NCBI RefSeq assembly: GCF_001635455.1 | Contig: NZ_LWEH01000016.1 | Coordinates: 1-64,000 of the forward strand | Origin: Vibrio sp. HI00D65 | GTDB lineage: Bacteria; Pseudomonadota; Gammaproteobacteria; Enterobacterales; Vibrionaceae | Length of the DNA stretch: 64,000 bases | Reading direction: 5' to 3' | Shown: positions 29,188 to 39,614 of the stretch, in pieces | How positions within the stretch are numbered: the first letter of the stretch is position 1 | Layout of the letters: each line of letters begins with the position of its first letter | Translations under genes and position numbers: made by a program | Notes under the pieces: generated by a model | Databases searched by the model: none | What the model was told of the DNA's origin: nothing | Seen by the model: only the letters and a program-made list of their open reading frames with translations

Positions 29188-29982
29188 TTAAAACAAATCC
29201 TTTTCAAGACTTTGCGCTGGGAACCTAAATGGCACAGGGCCATCCGCCTCACCTTGCAAAAATTGCTGCACTCTCGGATCGTCATTGTTGTACAACTTTT
29301 CCGGTGACCCTGCCGCAATGATTTTGCCATCTGCGAGTAAGTAAACCCAATCAGCGATACTCATCACCTCAGGAACATCGTGAGAAACGACGATAGACGT
29401 CAAGCCCAACGCTTGATTGAGGTTACGAATAAGCTCTACCAATACACCCATTGTAATAGGGTCTTGCCCCACAAAGGGTTCATCGTACATGATCAGTTCG
29501 GGATCGAGTGCAATAGCACGCGCCAGTGCGGCACGCCTTGCCATTCCGCCAGACAACTCACTTGGCATTAGCTGAGCAGCTCCACGTAACCCTACCGCCT
29601 CAAGTTTAAGTAACACGATAGTACGAATGAGTTTTTCGTTAAGTTCAGTGTGCTCACGTAGTGGAAACGCCACATTATCAAACACATTGAGATCCGTAAA
29701 AAGTGCACCCGATTGGAAAAGCATGCTCATTTTTTTACGTGCTTGATATAGCTTTCGACGAGATAAGGTCGGAATGTTGTCGCCATCAAACCAAACTTCA
29801 CCACTATCTGGGGGCAACTGCCCACCAATCAAACGCAGTAAAGTTGTTTTACCGATCCCCGATGGCCCCATGATTGCGGTTATTTTGCCTTGAGGCACCT
29901 CTAAACTGATGTCGTCAAAAATAACGCGATCACCGCGTGAGAAGCTAAGGCTCTTAACTTTTACAAGTTCAGTATTCGACAT
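29188..29982 (-). CDS. mlaF: Mla transporter ATPase MlaF
   Basis: 264 residues. ABC ATPase with Walker [12 protein letters not shown], signature [14 protein letters not shown], Walker [14 protein letters not shown] and the switch His in VVSHDVPEV. It is the first gene of mlaFEDCB, which keeps phospholipids out of the outer leaflet of the outer membrane. It is divergent from yrbG across about 265 bp in which no specific site was recognised. Confidence 0.96.
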   Translation of the reverse strand: MSNTELVKVKSLSFSRGDRVIFDDISLEVPQGKITAIMGPSGIGKTTLLRLIGGQLPPDSGEVWFDGDNIPTLSRRKLYQARKKMSMLFQSGALFTDLNVFDNVAFPLREHTELNEKLIRTIVLLKLEAVGLRGAAQLMPSELSGGMARRAALARAIALDPELIMYDEPFVGQDPITMGVLVELIRNLNQALGLTSIVVSHDVPEVMSIADWVYLLADGKIIAAGSPEKLYNNDDPRVQQFLQGEADGPVPFRFPAQSLEKDLF

Positions 29983-30247
29983 ACTCTTGTAGTTTCCTTG
30001 CTTTAAAAAACGCCAATTATGGCTGCAATAATAATGAGTCTACTTTAGAATTAAAAGCACTGTTCAATTAATTTATATTAAACAGGAATGTATGCAGGGA
30101 TCTGAAAGCATTAGAAAATTATCCATTCAGCTCTCTTTCTTGGTGACTAACTGGTAATTAATTTGCCGAGTGACTTCCCTTTTACCTACCAACAGGTCAA
30201 AATTAGCGGTTAATTCTCCGTTTTTTATTAATTTTTTAGGAATCATC

Positions 30248-31213
30248 ATGCTTGAAGCGATTGCGTTTCTTATTATCGGTCTGGGTTTTTTGGTGTGGAG
30301 TGCAGATAAACTGGTTTACGGCGCCGCAGCTCTTGCTCGCAACTTCGGTATCTCACCATTAGTTATCGGTATGACGATTCTTGCAATGGGCTCTTCAGCT
30401 CCTGAAATGATGGTTTCTGCAACGGCTGCACTTGATGGCAAAACAGATACCGCAGTCGGTAATGTTCTAGGCTCAAACATCGCCAACATCGCGCTAATTT
30501 TAGGTATCACTGCGCTAATCAAGCCACTATCAATCAGCTCAGCTGTGATTCGTCGTGAACTACCACTCATGATTGGTGTCACTTTACTAGCTGGCGCACT
30601 ACTTTGGGATAACCACTTAGGTTTCTACGAAGGCGTATTGTTATTTGTTCTGTTCGGCGCGTTTTTGTTTGCCATGCTGCAAATCAGCCGCAGTGAGAAA
30701 AAGAACGGCGATGCGTTTCTTGATGAACAAGAATCAGAGATTCCTGAGGGCGTAAGTAACCCGAAAGCTGCAATGTGGGTTGTAATTGGTCTAATCATTC
30801 TTCCTTTAGCTGCTGATATGCTGGTTGATAATGCCGTGATCATCGCTAAGTTCTTCGGTATGAGCGACCTTGTTATCGGTTTAACCATTATTGCTGTTGG
30901 TACTAGCCTACCTGAGCTTGCTGCATCACTTGCTGGTGTAATGAAAGGCGAAGACGATATGGCGGTGGGTAACATCATTGGCTCAAACGTATTCAACATT
31001 CTGGCTGTCATGGGTATTCCTGGTATCCTAAATCCTTCTATCTTGAGCGAATTTGCGATGGGTCGTGACTTCTGGGTCATGCTAGGTGTATCTCTGCTAC
31101 TTGTTGTGATGGCGCTAGGTAAATCGCGTAGTGTGAATCGTATTGAAGGTGGCGTGCTAATCGTGACGTTTGTGGCTTACCAAAGCTACCTACTAATGAA
31201 CATGTCGGCTTAA
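30248..31213 (+). CDS. yrbG: Sodium/calcium exchanger family protein YrbG
   Basis: 321 residues from ATG at 30248 (MLEAIAFLIIGLGFLVW), preceded by TTAGGA; an upstream in-frame start lacks support. Two alpha-repeats of the CaCA family are plain: GSSAPEMMVSATAAL with GNVLGSNIANI, and GTSLPELAASLAGV with GNIIGSNVFNI. About ten membrane segments. Ion specificity cannot be read from sequence. It precedes kdsD as in E. coli. Confidence 0.93.
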   Translation: MLEAIAFLIIGLGFLVWSADKLVYGAAALARNFGISPLVIGMTILAMGSSAPEMMVSATAALDGKTDTAVGNVLGSNIANIALILGITALIKPLSISSAVIRRELPLMIGVTLLAGALLWDNHLGFYEGVLLFVLFGAFLFAMLQISRSEKKNGDAFLDEQESEIPEGVSNPKAAMWVVIGLIILPLAADMLVDNAVIIAKFFGMSDLVIGLTIIAVGTSLPELAASLAGVMKGEDDMAVGNIIGSNVFNILAVMGIPGILNPSILSEFAMGRDFWVMLGVSLLLVVMALGKSRSVNRIEGGVLIVTFVAYQSYLLMNMSA

Positions 31214-31247
31214 TTGCTGACTTAACTTTCCGTACTTGGAGTATTTG

Positions 31248-32219
31248 ATGTCTCAGCCATTTGATTATCGCAGTGTTGCCAAACAAGTTTTGGAAACTGA
31301 AGTTGCAGGTCTCACTCAATTGGACCAATATTTTAATTATGATTTTTGCAAAGCTTGCGACCTAATCCTAAACAACAAGGGTAAAGTGGTTGTAATGGGT
31401 ATGGGTAAATCAGGCCATATTGGCAACAAAATCGCAGCAACGCTAGCAAGTACTGGCACATCAGCTTTCTTTGTACACCCAGGTGAAGCAGCACATGGCG
31501 ACTTAGGCATGATCGAACCGGGCGATATTGTGATTGCCATATCGAACTCAGGTGAGTCAGGTGAAATCCTTAGCCTGTTCCCAGTGTTGAAGCGTTTGAA
31601 CATCAAGATCATCAGCATGACAGGTAAACCTGCGTCGAATATGGCGACCTTGTCTGACATCCATTTACAAATTTCTGTGCCGGAAGAAGCGTGTCCGCTA
31701 GGCTTAGCACCAACAACCAGCACAACAGCTACCTTAGTGATGGGGGATGCATTAGCCGTCGCACTTTTACAAGCTCGAGGCTTCACAGCTCAAGACTTTG
31801 CCCTATCTCATCCAGGTGGCGCTTTAGGTCGTCAGCTACTATTGAAACTGGAGGACATCATGCACACGGGAGATGCACTCCCTATTGTCGCTCCGGATGC
31901 ATTAGTAAGAGATGCTTTACTAGAGATATCTCAGAAAGGCTTGGGCATGACAGCCATCGTAGATCAGGGTGGCCAAATGGCTGGTATTTTTACCGATGGT
32001 GATTTGCGCCGCATCTTGGATAAACGCGTTGATATCCATAGTACTCAAATTGGCAATGTGATGACGCTAAATCCTACCGTTGCCGATCCAAACATGCTTG
32101 CTGTTGAAGGTTTAAACTTAATGCAAGCCAAAAGTATCAATGGCTTGATGCTATGCCAAGATGGCAAACTAGTTGGTGCTCTAAACATGCATGATTTATT
32201 GAAAGCTGGAGTAATGTAA
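31248..32219 (+). CDS. kdsD: Arabinose-5-phosphate isomerase KdsD
   Basis: 323 residues from ATG at 31248 (MSQPFDYRSVAKQ) after TTGGAG. Converts ribulose-5-phosphate to arabinose-5-phosphate for Kdo synthesis. N-terminal SIS domain (GMGKSGHIGNKIAATLASTG; NSGESGEI) and two C-terminal CBS domains (from about residue 205). Overlaps kdsC by one base. Confidence 0.95.
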   Translation: MSQPFDYRSVAKQVLETEVAGLTQLDQYFNYDFCKACDLILNNKGKVVVMGMGKSGHIGNKIAATLASTGTSAFFVHPGEAAHGDLGMIEPGDIVIAISNSGESGEILSLFPVLKRLNIKIISMTGKPASNMATLSDIHLQISVPEEACPLGLAPTTSTTATLVMGDALAVALLQARGFTAQDFALSHPGGALGRQLLLKLEDIMHTGDALPIVAPDALVRDALLEISQKGLGMTAIVDQGGQMAGIFTDGDLRRILDKRVDIHSTQIGNVMTLNPTVADPNMLAVEGLNLMQAKSINGLMLCQDGKLVGALNMHDLLKAGVM

Positions 32220-32776
32220 TGACACAGAAAGTCGAAACTCTATACGGCACTGTTGACTCAGATGTTTTTGCAATCGCAAAAGACATCAAACTCCTAATTT
32301 GCGATGTAGATGGCGTGTTCTCTGATGGCCGCATCTACATGGGCAACAATGGTGAAGAGCTAAAAACCTTTCACACTCGTGACGGTTACGGCATCAAATC
32401 ACTGATGAACGCGGGCATTGAAATCGCAATCATCACAGGTCGCAAGTCTCAGATTGTTGAGAATCGAATGACGGCTCTCGGTATCAAACTTATTTATCAA
32501 GGCCAAGACGATAAAGTTAAGGCTTACCAAGATATTTGCGATAAGCTTTCAGTTGCCCCTGAGAATACAGGTTATATCGGCGACGATCTCATCGACTGGC
32601 CGGTAATGGAAAAAGTTGGCTTAAAGGTTTGTGTGGCAGATGGTCACCCGCTACTCGCACAGCGAGCAAACTACGTGACAACCATCAACGGTGGTCATGG
32701 TGCAGTTCGTGAAGTCTGCGACCTGATTTTACAAGCAAGAAATGAACTCGACGTGCACAAAGGTTTAAGCATATGA
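32219..32776 (+). CDS. kdsC: Kdo-8-phosphate phosphatase KdsC
   Basis: 185 residues, a HAD phosphatase without a cap domain. The nucleophile motif CDVDGVFSDG, TGRKS and YIGDDLIDWPVM are intact. Releases free Kdo for LPS inner core synthesis. The stop overlaps the lptC start by 4 nt, so sugar synthesis and LPS transport genes are translationally linked. Confidence 0.95.
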   Translation: MTQKVETLYGTVDSDVFAIAKDIKLLICDVDGVFSDGRIYMGNNGEELKTFHTRDGYGIKSLMNAGIEIAIITGRKSQIVENRMTALGIKLIYQGQDDKVKAYQDICDKLSVAPENTGYIGDDLIDWPVMEKVGLKVCVADGHPLLAQRANYVTTINGGHGAVREVCDLILQARNELDVHKGLSI

Positions 32777-33336
32777 GTTTTACTCGTATTATCTATTTAA
32801 TACTTATATTTATTGCCTCTTGGTCGACCTACTACTTGTTCGACAAAGAGCAAACATCGACGATACAAGTGGCTCCAAATTTAGAGCTACCTGCTTTTAG
32901 CGGCAACAGTCTAAACAACATCAGTTACGATGAGTCAGGTATTCGCAGCTACCAAGTTGAGTCGACATATTTAGAACACTTCTCAGTGGTTGGCGACACG
33001 CACTTTCAAAACCCTGTTCTTTCGGTCTTCCGAGAAGGACACACAATTGAATGGCAAGTCACCGCTGATCGCGCGATTATGGATGAAAATCAAGTTGTCA
33101 CTTTTTATGACAACGTTGTGGCAAAGAATCTACTGCCAGAGGCAAGCTTCGATACAATGACCACAGACAAAATGGTTATTGAGCTAAAAAGCCGAGATTT
33201 TTATTCAGATACTCCGGTCCATATGATCGGTACATTTTTTGAAAATGAGGGCCAAGCAATAAAAGGTAACTTCGGTACCAACAATGCGACTCTCTTTAAT
33301 TCTGTTCAAGGTAGATATGAAACTCTTACACCTTAG
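32773..33336 (+). CDS. lptC: LPS export protein LptC
   Basis: 187 residues: one N-terminal membrane segment (IIYLILIFIASWSTYYL) and a periplasmic beta-jellyroll that receives LPS from LptB2FG and passes it to LptA. Its 3' end overlaps the lptA start by 20 nt. Confidence 0.93.
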   Translation: MSFTRIIYLILIFIASWSTYYLFDKEQTSTIQVAPNLELPAFSGNSLNNISYDESGIRSYQVESTYLEHFSVVGDTHFQNPVLSVFREGHTIEWQVTADRAIMDENQVVTFYDNVVAKNLLPEASFDTMTTDKMVIELKSRDFYSDTPVHMIGTFFENEGQAIKGNFGTNNATLFNSVQGRYETLTP

Positions 33337-33811
33337 TTTATTCGCTTTGACTCTTGCGGCACCAAATGTCTACGCCCTATCTTCTGATAGCGAGCAACCT
33401 GTCTACATTGACTCAGACAGCCAGCAATTGGATATGAAAAGTAACCAAGTAACCTTCATTGGTGATGTAAACCTTAAACAAGGCAGCATCAATATCAATG
33501 CGGATAAGGTTATTGTTACCCGCAACGCCGTAAACGGTGAAATTGAAGAGATTCAAGGCTTCGGAAAACCGGCGACCTTCTCTCAGCTGACTGATGACGG
33601 AAAGACGCTCTACGGTGAAGCGGACGACCTGCATTACCAGCTTGTTGCCGACAAACTGATCATGACCAAGAATGCAATGCTATCTCAAGATGGCAGTATC
33701 ATCCGTGGCTCTAAAATCACTTACCAGATTGGCTCCCAGAAGCTAGTCGCTGACAGTGGTGAGAACAAACGAGTATCAACGGTTTTACAACCAACGGAAG
33801 TGAATAAGTAG
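33317..33811 (+). CDS. lptA: LPS transport periplasmic protein LptA
   Basis: 164 residues from ATG at 33317 ([20 protein letters not shown], signal peptide). OstA-like periplasmic bridge between LptC and the outer-membrane LptDE. The strands [20 protein letters not shown] and [14 protein letters not shown] are the family pattern. A longer in-frame start inside lptC lacks a signal peptide and is not preferred. Confidence 0.94.
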   Translation: MKLLHLSLFALTLAAPNVYALSSDSEQPVYIDSDSQQLDMKSNQVTFIGDVNLKQGSININADKVIVTRNAVNGEIEEIQGFGKPATFSQLTDDGKTLYGEADDLHYQLVADKLIMTKNAMLSQDGSIIRGSKITYQIGSQKLVADSGENKRVSTVLQPTEVNK

Positions 33812-33813
33812 CC

Positions 33814-34539
33814 ATGGCCGTTCTTAAAGCGCAAAACCTAGCGAAAACATACAGCAAACGTAAAGTAGTGACTGACGTAAGCCTACAGGTTGAGTCAGGC
33901 CAAATCGTCGGTTTGCTTGGTCCTAATGGTGCCGGAAAAACGACATCCTTCTACATGATTGTAGGCTTGGTTGCTCGTGACGAAGGTACTATCAGCATTG
34001 ATGACCGAGATATTAGTATCTTGCCAATGCATAGCCGTTCACGCCTTGGTATTGGTTATCTGCCTCAGGAAGCATCAATCTTCCGTAAGCTGTCTGTAGA
34101 GAACAACATCATGGCCGTTTTACAGACCCGTGATGAGATGACCAATGAACAGCGTCAGGATAAGCTAGAAGACCTGCTAGAAGAGTTCCACATTCAGCAT
34201 ATCCGTCACAGTAATGGTATGGCCCTATCGGGTGGTGAGCGTCGACGTGTTGAAATCGCTCGCGCTCTTGCAGCAAACCCCCAGTTCATCTTGCTAGATG
34301 AACCATTTGCTGGTGTTGATCCGATATCTGTTATCGATATCAAGAAAATCATCGAACACCTGCGCGATCGCGGTTTGGGTGTTTTGATTACCGACCACAA
34401 CGTTCGTGAAACATTAGACGTGTGTGAAAAGGCCTACATCGTGAGCCAAGGGCACCTGATCGCAGAGGGTACTCCTGAAGATGTTCTCAATAACGAACAA
34501 GTTAAACAAGTTTATCTAGGCGAACAATTCCGTCTATGA
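33814..34539 (+). CDS. lptB: LPS export ABC ATPase LptB
   Basis: 241 residues. Walker [12 protein letters not shown], signature [15 protein letters not shown], Walker [14 protein letters not shown] and switch His in [10 protein letters not shown]. Drives LptFG (6490-8664 in this window). 54 nt to rpoN, the conserved neighbour. Confidence 0.97.
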   Translation: MAVLKAQNLAKTYSKRKVVTDVSLQVESGQIVGLLGPNGAGKTTSFYMIVGLVARDEGTISIDDRDISILPMHSRSRLGIGYLPQEASIFRKLSVENNIMAVLQTRDEMTNEQRQDKLEDLLEEFHIQHIRHSNGMALSGGERRRVEIARALAANPQFILLDEPFAGVDPISVIDIKKIIEHLRDRGLGVLITDHNVRETLDVCEKAYIVSQGHLIAEGTPEDVLNNEQVKQVYLGEQFRL

Positions 34540-34593
34540 TTATATAGAGAGTATCGAGAGTTCTAAGAATAATAACTAGGTAAGTAACACTGA

Positions 34594-36054
34594 ATGAAAC
34601 CCTCATTACAACTTAAGCTAGGCCAACAATTAGCAATGACTCCTCAATTGCAGCAAGCGATTCGTTTGTTGCAATTGTCTACTTTAGATTTGCAACAAGA
34701 GATCCAAGAAGCACTTGAATCTAACCCACTACTCGATGTCGAAGAAGGCAATGAAGAAACGCCATCATCGGAAGAAAAGCCTAGCAGTGACGAGAAAGAA
34801 ACAGTTGAAGCCGCAGAGCAAGACTTACCTGACAGCTCAGACTTAATCGAAAAATCAGAGATTGGTAACGAGCTCGAGATCGACACAACTTGGGAAGATG
34901 TCTACAGCGCAAATACAGGTAACACTGGTATTGCTATCGATGACGACATGCCTGTCTATCAAGGTGTAACCACCCAAAGCCTGCACGATTACCTGCTTTG
35001 GCAACTCGACCTCACCCCCTTCACAGAAACAGACCGCAGCATTGCATTCGCGCTAATCGATGCCATTGATGACTATGGCTACCTCACCGTATCTTGTGAA
35101 GACATCCTTGAAAATTTCGACAGTGAAGACATTGAGCTTGATGAGATCGAAGCAGTGCGCAAAAGAATCCAACAGTTTGACCCATTGGGTGTTGGTTCAC
35201 TAAATCTTCAAGATTGCTTACTGCTACAACTGGCAACTTTCCCACAAGACACGCCTTGGCTTGAAGAGGCTAAGCTAGTACTTACTAGCCATATCGACCA
35301 ACTCGGTAACCGTGATTACAAACTCGTGATCAAGGAAACCAAGTTGAAAGAAGCAGAGCTACGTGAGGTTCTGCAGCTCATTCAACAACTGGACCCACGA
35401 CCTGGCAGCAAGATTACGCCAGACGAAACCGAATATGTGGTTCCTGATGTGTCGGTATTTAAAGACCTAGGTAAATGGTTAGTGAGCATAAACCCTGACA
35501 GTGTACCAAAGCTGAAAGTCAATCAGCAATATGCTGACTTAGGCAGTAAAGGCAACAGCACCGATAACCAGTACATTCGCTCGAACTTGCAAGAGGCGAA
35601 GTGGTTAATCAAAAGCTTAGAAAGCCGAAATGAGACGCTACTCAAAGTTGCGCGATGCATTGTTGAACATCAGCGCGATTTCTTCGAACATGGCGAAGAA
35701 GCGATGAAGCCAATGGTACTCAACGATGTTGCTTTAGCCGTTGATATGCACGAATCCACGATCTCTCGTGTGACGACTCAAAAATTCATGCATACGCCTC
35801 GTGGCATCTTCGAACTGAAATACTTTTTCTCGAGCCATGTCAGTACTGACAATGGCGGTGAATGTTCATCGACAGCAATTCGAGCACTCATTAAGAAGCT
35901 TGTCGCGGCAGAAAATACCGCTAAGCCTCTTAGTGATAGCAAGATAGCTGCTTTACTGGCTGACCAAGGAATTCAGGTAGCTAGACGTACGATAGCGAAA
36001 TACCGTGAGTCTCTGGGCATTGCCCCATCGAGTCAGCGTAAACGCCTACTATAA
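34594..36054 (+). CDS. rpoN: RNA polymerase sigma-54 factor
   Basis: 486 residues. Region I ([20 protein letters not shown]) for activator response, an acidic region II ([18 protein letters not shown]), the core-binding and helix-turn-helix regions, and the C-terminal RpoN box [12 protein letters not shown] that reads the -24 element. In vibrios sigma-54 drives flagellar, nitrogen and quorum-sensing small-RNA genes. The ptsN-rapZ-npr genes that follow are part of its conserved cluster. Confidence 0.98.
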   Translation: MKPSLQLKLGQQLAMTPQLQQAIRLLQLSTLDLQQEIQEALESNPLLDVEEGNEETPSSEEKPSSDEKETVEAAEQDLPDSSDLIEKSEIGNELEIDTTWEDVYSANTGNTGIAIDDDMPVYQGVTTQSLHDYLLWQLDLTPFTETDRSIAFALIDAIDDYGYLTVSCEDILENFDSEDIELDEIEAVRKRIQQFDPLGVGSLNLQDCLLLQLATFPQDTPWLEEAKLVLTSHIDQLGNRDYKLVIKETKLKEAELREVLQLIQQLDPRPGSKITPDETEYVVPDVSVFKDLGKWLVSINPDSVPKLKVNQQYADLGSKGNSTDNQYIRSNLQEAKWLIKSLESRNETLLKVARCIVEHQRDFFEHGEEAMKPMVLNDVALAVDMHESTISRVTTQKFMHTPRGIFELKYFFSSHVSTDNGGECSSTAIRALIKKLVAAENTAKPLSDSKIAALLADQGIQVARRTIAKYRESLGIAPSSQRKRLL

Positions 36055-36115
36055 GCTCATTGAGTCACTCTTAACTCAATCGCTATTATCGGGCACCAAC
36101 CGAAAAGGAAAGTCT

Positions 36116-36403
36116 ATGCAAATCAATATTCAAGGCCATCACGTTGATCTTACCGATTCAATGCAAGACTATGTTCACACCAAATTCGACAAGCTTGAAC
36201 GCTTCTTTGATCATATCAATAGTGTTCAGGTTGTTTTAAAAGTTGAGAAAATCAATCAAATTGCAGAAGCGACCCTTCACGTAAACCAAGGCGAGATTCA
36301 CGCAACAGCAACAGATGAAAGCATGTATGCTGCGATTGATGCGTTGGTTGATAAACTCGTACGCCAACTCAACAAGCACAAAGAAAAGCTAAGTAGTCAT
36401 TAA
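36116..36403 (+). CDS. hpf: Ribosome hibernation promoting factor HPF
   Basis: 95 residues from ATG at 36116 (MQINIQGHHVDLTDSM) after AAAGGAAAG; short form, without the dimerising C-terminal domain of long HPF. Helps form inactive 100S ribosomes in stationary phase. The central DHINSVQVVLKVEKINQIAE is family-typical. 2 nt gap to ptsN region suggests one transcript. Confidence 0.94.
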   Translation: MQINIQGHHVDLTDSMQDYVHTKFDKLERFFDHINSVQVVLKVEKINQIAEATLHVNQGEIHATATDESMYAAIDALVDKLVRQLNKHKEKLSSH

Positions 36404-36404
36404 C

Positions 36405-36866
36405 ATGCAATTAAGCGAAGTACTTTCATTGGACTGCACCAAAAGTGCAGTCCAATGCACAAGCAAAAAAAGAGCTCTTGAGCTCATCAGTCAAATCGCA
36501 GCAGAGAGCTGTGGTCAAGATTCAACAGAGCTATTCGAATGCATGTTGAGCCGCGAGAAGATGGGCAGTACCGGTATTGGTAATGGTATCGCCATTCCCC
36601 ATGCTCGTATGAATGTCAGTGATAAAGCGATAGCTGTATTACTGCAATGCCAAGATCCGATCGAATTTGATGCGATTGATAATCGTCCTGTCGACCTACT
36701 ATTTGCTCTACTGGTTCCTAGTGAACAATGTAAAGAGCATCTAAAAACCCTTTCTTGTATGGCAGAACGACTAAACGACAAGCAGACTCTTAAACAGCTG
36801 CGCAATGCTCAGAGCGATCAAGAGCTTTACGACATCATGATTCAAGTGCCAACTTGCGAGCAATAA
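36405..36866 (+). CDS. ptsN: PTS IIA-like nitrogen regulatory protein PtsN
   Basis: 153 residues. EIIA-Ntr of the nitrogen phosphotransferase system; the phosphorylated His is in GIAIPHARM. It signals to potassium and nitrogen metabolism depending on phosphorylation by Npr, encoded at 37740-38015. 2 nt separates it from rapZ. Confidence 0.96.
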   Translation: MQLSEVLSLDCTKSAVQCTSKKRALELISQIAAESCGQDSTELFECMLSREKMGSTGIGNGIAIPHARMNVSDKAIAVLLQCQDPIEFDAIDNRPVDLLFALLVPSEQCKEHLKTLSCMAERLNDKQTLKQLRNAQSDQELYDIMIQVPTCEQ

Positions 36867-36867
36867 C

Positions 36868-37731
36868 ATGCGATTAATCGTGGTTAGTGGCCAATCAGGG
36901 GCCGGTAAAAGTGTTGCATTACGAGTCCTAGAAGACTTGGGGTATTACTGTGTCGATAATCTGCCGGTAAACCTGCTCAACAACTTTGTCGAATCGGTAT
37001 GCGAAAGCAACCAAAACGTTGCGGTAAGCATTGATATACGTAACCTACCGAAAGAGCCTCAGTTAGTCACCGACACGCTTGAGCAACTCGAGTCCGCTAC
37101 CAACATCGATGTTGATGTATTGTTCCTCGATGCCAGTAAGCAGACGCTCCTCAAGCGCTACAGCGAAACTCGCAGAATCCACCCTTTATCAATTGGCCAG
37201 GAGAAACTCTCTCTGGAACAGGCAATTGATTTAGAAAAGACGCTTCTCAGCCCTCTAGCAGAACAAGCCAGCATTGTGATTGATAGCAGTGACTGCAACC
37301 TCTACGAGTTGAGTGAAAAAGTGCGCTTTAAAGTCGAAGGCAAAGAGAAACAAGAGCTAATCATCGTCTTTCAATCTTTCGGCTTTAAATTTGGTCTGCC
37401 AAGCGATGCCGACTACGTGTTTGACGTTCGCTTCTTACCAAACCCTCACTGGAAACCTGACTTACGACCAATGACAGGCCTTGATGCTCCGATTCACTCT
37501 TTCCTAGAGCAGCATCAAGAAGTGATTGAACTCAAACAACAGATTCAAGGCTTTGTTGAGCAGTGGCTACCAATGTTAGAGAAAAACAATCGCAGTTACC
37601 TAACGGTAGCCATTGGTTGCACTGGTGGTAAGCACCGCTCAGTGTATCTAACGCAGAAAATTGGCGAATACTTCGAACAACTTGGTCATCAAGTTCAAAT
37701 CAGACATGCCTCTCTAGAGAAGCACCAATAG
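36868..37731 (+). CDS. rapZ: RNase adapter protein RapZ
   Basis: 287 residues. Walker A GQSGAGKS at the N-terminus and the conserved C-terminal [15 protein letters not shown], which in E. coli RapZ is in the RNA-binding/glucosamine-6-phosphate-sensing domain. RapZ delivers the small RNA GlmZ to RNase E to control glmS. The same role here is inferred. Confidence 0.96.
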   Translation: MRLIVVSGQSGAGKSVALRVLEDLGYYCVDNLPVNLLNNFVESVCESNQNVAVSIDIRNLPKEPQLVTDTLEQLESATNIDVDVLFLDASKQTLLKRYSETRRIHPLSIGQEKLSLEQAIDLEKTLLSPLAEQASIVIDSSDCNLYELSEKVRFKVEGKEKQELIIVFQSFGFKFGLPSDADYVFDVRFLPNPHWKPDLRPMTGLDAPIHSFLEQHQEVIELKQQIQGFVEQWLPMLEKNNRSYLTVAIGCTGGKHRSVYLTQKIGEYFEQLGHQVQIRHASLEKHQ

Positions 37732-37739
37732 GGCTAACC

Positions 37740-38015
37740 ATGGAATTAACTCGAACTGTACTGATCCAAAACCGCTTGGGTCTTCACGCTAGAGCGGCCG
37801 TAAAGTTGGTTGAGCTTGCACAAAGCTTTGATGCCACTATCACAATTCATAGTGAAGAAGATAAAAGTGCTACCGCAGACAGCGTGATGGGACTATTGAT
37901 GCTGGAATCCGCACAGGGACAACACATCACGATTCAAGCTTCCGGGACTGATTCACAACAAGCACTTGATGCCGTTTGCCACCTTATCGAAGATAAATTT
38001 GATGAAGGTGAGTAG
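37740..38015 (+). CDS. npr: Phosphocarrier protein NPr (nitrogen PTS)
   Basis: 91 residues, HPr family. The active His is in [13 protein letters not shown]; the regulatory region around Ser46 reads [10 protein letters not shown]. Passes phosphate from EI-Ntr to PtsN. It is the last gene of the rpoN cluster; a 148-bp gap follows. Confidence 0.95.
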   Translation: MELTRTVLIQNRLGLHARAAVKLVELAQSFDATITIHSEEDKSATADSVMGLLMLESAQGQHITIQASGTDSQQALDAVCHLIEDKFDEGE

Positions 38016-38163
38016 CCAAAACGCCTTACTCACAACGACGTAAACTCAAACGGTGAACCAACCTATATTAAATCTTAGTTCTACCTAAGTTTATGATTTA
38101 AATAAGCCCTAGAATTAAGTTACTATTCCAAGCATTGTAAGAATAATGAGATAGGAGGAAAAT

Positions 38164-39519
38164 ATGGCAGAGCAATTAGAATTCGACCAAGCTCACCAAA
38201 CCCTCCAAGAAGTCAGCGAAGCCCTAGAAAACGGCCGATTTGTACACGTACGCCGACAACTTCAGGACATGGAGCCTGAGGATATTGCACACCTTTTAGA
38301 AGCCTCCCCTCGCAAAAGTCGTGACGTACTTTGGCAACTCACCGATCCAGAAGACTACGGTGAAATTCTTGATGAACTAAACGAAGACGTCAAAGATGCT
38401 CTTGTGTCAAAGATGGCCCCAGAGACCTTGGCCGAAGCAACCGAAGGCATGGAAACGGATGACGTCGCGTACGTACTTCGAAGTCTACCTGACGATGTTT
38501 CCCGCGAAGTCCTTTCTCAAATGGACTCCGCCGATCGTGCACTAGTTGAAACCGCCCTGTCGTACCCAGAAGACTCTGCTGGTGCGATCATGAATACCGA
38601 CGTAATCACGATTCGTGGTGATGTCGATGTTGATGTTGTACTGCGTTATTTGCGTATGCGTGGCGAACTGCCTGATGCAACCGATGCTCTGTATGTCATT
38701 GATGAAGAAGAGCGCCTTATTGGTAATTTGTCACTGACGACACTGATTACGACTCAGCCTGATATCGCAGTTTCAGAAGTGATGGACGATGCAGATGAAG
38801 CCATCTCTGTAGAGACCAGCGCTTCAGATATCGCAAGCTTATTTGAACGTCGTAACTGGGTTTCAGCACCGGTTGTCGACAGCAACCAACATCTCGTTGG
38901 TCGTATCACCATCGATGACGTGGTTGATGTTATCCGTGAAGATGCCGAACACTCAATGATGAGTATGGCGGGTATGGATGATGACGAAGATACCTTCGCA
39001 CCGGTCGTAAAATCGGCTCGTCGTCGTAGCGTATGGCTTGGTGCTAACGTTCTAGCAGCGCTTGCTGCAGCATCTGTTTCCAACATGTTTGAAGCAACGC
39101 TCGACCAAATGGCTGCGATTGCGGTTCTGATGACGATTGTACCGTCGATGGGTGGTGTTGCTGGCAACCAAACCGTTGCTCTAGTGATTCGTGGTTTAGC
39201 ACTTGGTCACATCGGTGACAGTAACAAACGCGAACTACTATTCAAAGAAGCGGCTATCGGCTTCCTCAACGGCGTTTTATGGGCCGTTATCATTGGTGGT
39301 ATTGTGGTAGCTTGGAAAGGCAACTGGATACTGGGAGGCATCATCTCAGCCGCAATGATGACCAACTTGATAGTGGCTGGTATCGCCGGTGTAACCATTC
39401 CTGTGATGCTGAAGAAGATGAATATCGACCCAGCATTAGCCGGTGGTATGGCACTGACCACAGTAACCGATGTTATTGGCCTATCGGTGTTCTTGGGCCT
39501 AGCGACCATACTTATCTAA
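38164..39519 (+). CDS. mgtE: Magnesium transporter MgtE
   Basis: 451 residues, full length. N-terminal alpha-superhelical MgtE_N domain (residues about 20-130), two CBS domains (EDSAGAIMNTDVITI; SEVMDDADEAI), a plug helix and five C-terminal membrane segments with TIVPSMGGVAGNQT. The cytosolic domains close the pore when internal magnesium is high. Strong AGGAGG site before ATG. It ends at a bidirectional terminator. Confidence 0.96.
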   Translation: MAEQLEFDQAHQTLQEVSEALENGRFVHVRRQLQDMEPEDIAHLLEASPRKSRDVLWQLTDPEDYGEILDELNEDVKDALVSKMAPETLAEATEGMETDDVAYVLRSLPDDVSREVLSQMDSADRALVETALSYPEDSAGAIMNTDVITIRGDVDVDVVLRYLRMRGELPDATDALYVIDEEERLIGNLSLTTLITTQPDIAVSEVMDDADEAISVETSASDIASLFERRNWVSAPVVDSNQHLVGRITIDDVVDVIREDAEHSMMSMAGMDDDEDTFAPVVKSARRRSVWLGANVLAALAAASVSNMFEATLDQMAAIAVLMTIVPSMGGVAGNQTVALVIRGLALGHIGDSNKRELLFKEAAIGFLNGVLWAVIIGGIVVAWKGNWILGGIISAAMMTNLIVAGIAGVTIPVMLKKMNIDPALAGGMALTTVTDVIGLSVFLGLATILI

Positions 39520-39559
39520 GTTACAGCCATAAACCGCTTTAACAGTGAAACACTGAATA

Positions 39560-39588
39560 CAAAAAGGGAGCCATCGGCTCCCTTTTTT
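39560..39588. terminator. Terminator between mgtE and pmbA
   Basis: AAAAAGGGAGCC, loop atc, GGCTCCCTTTTTT; serves both convergent genes. Confidence 0.87.
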
Positions 39589-39614
39589 AGTTCATCAATC
39601 TGGCGTTAAGTGAA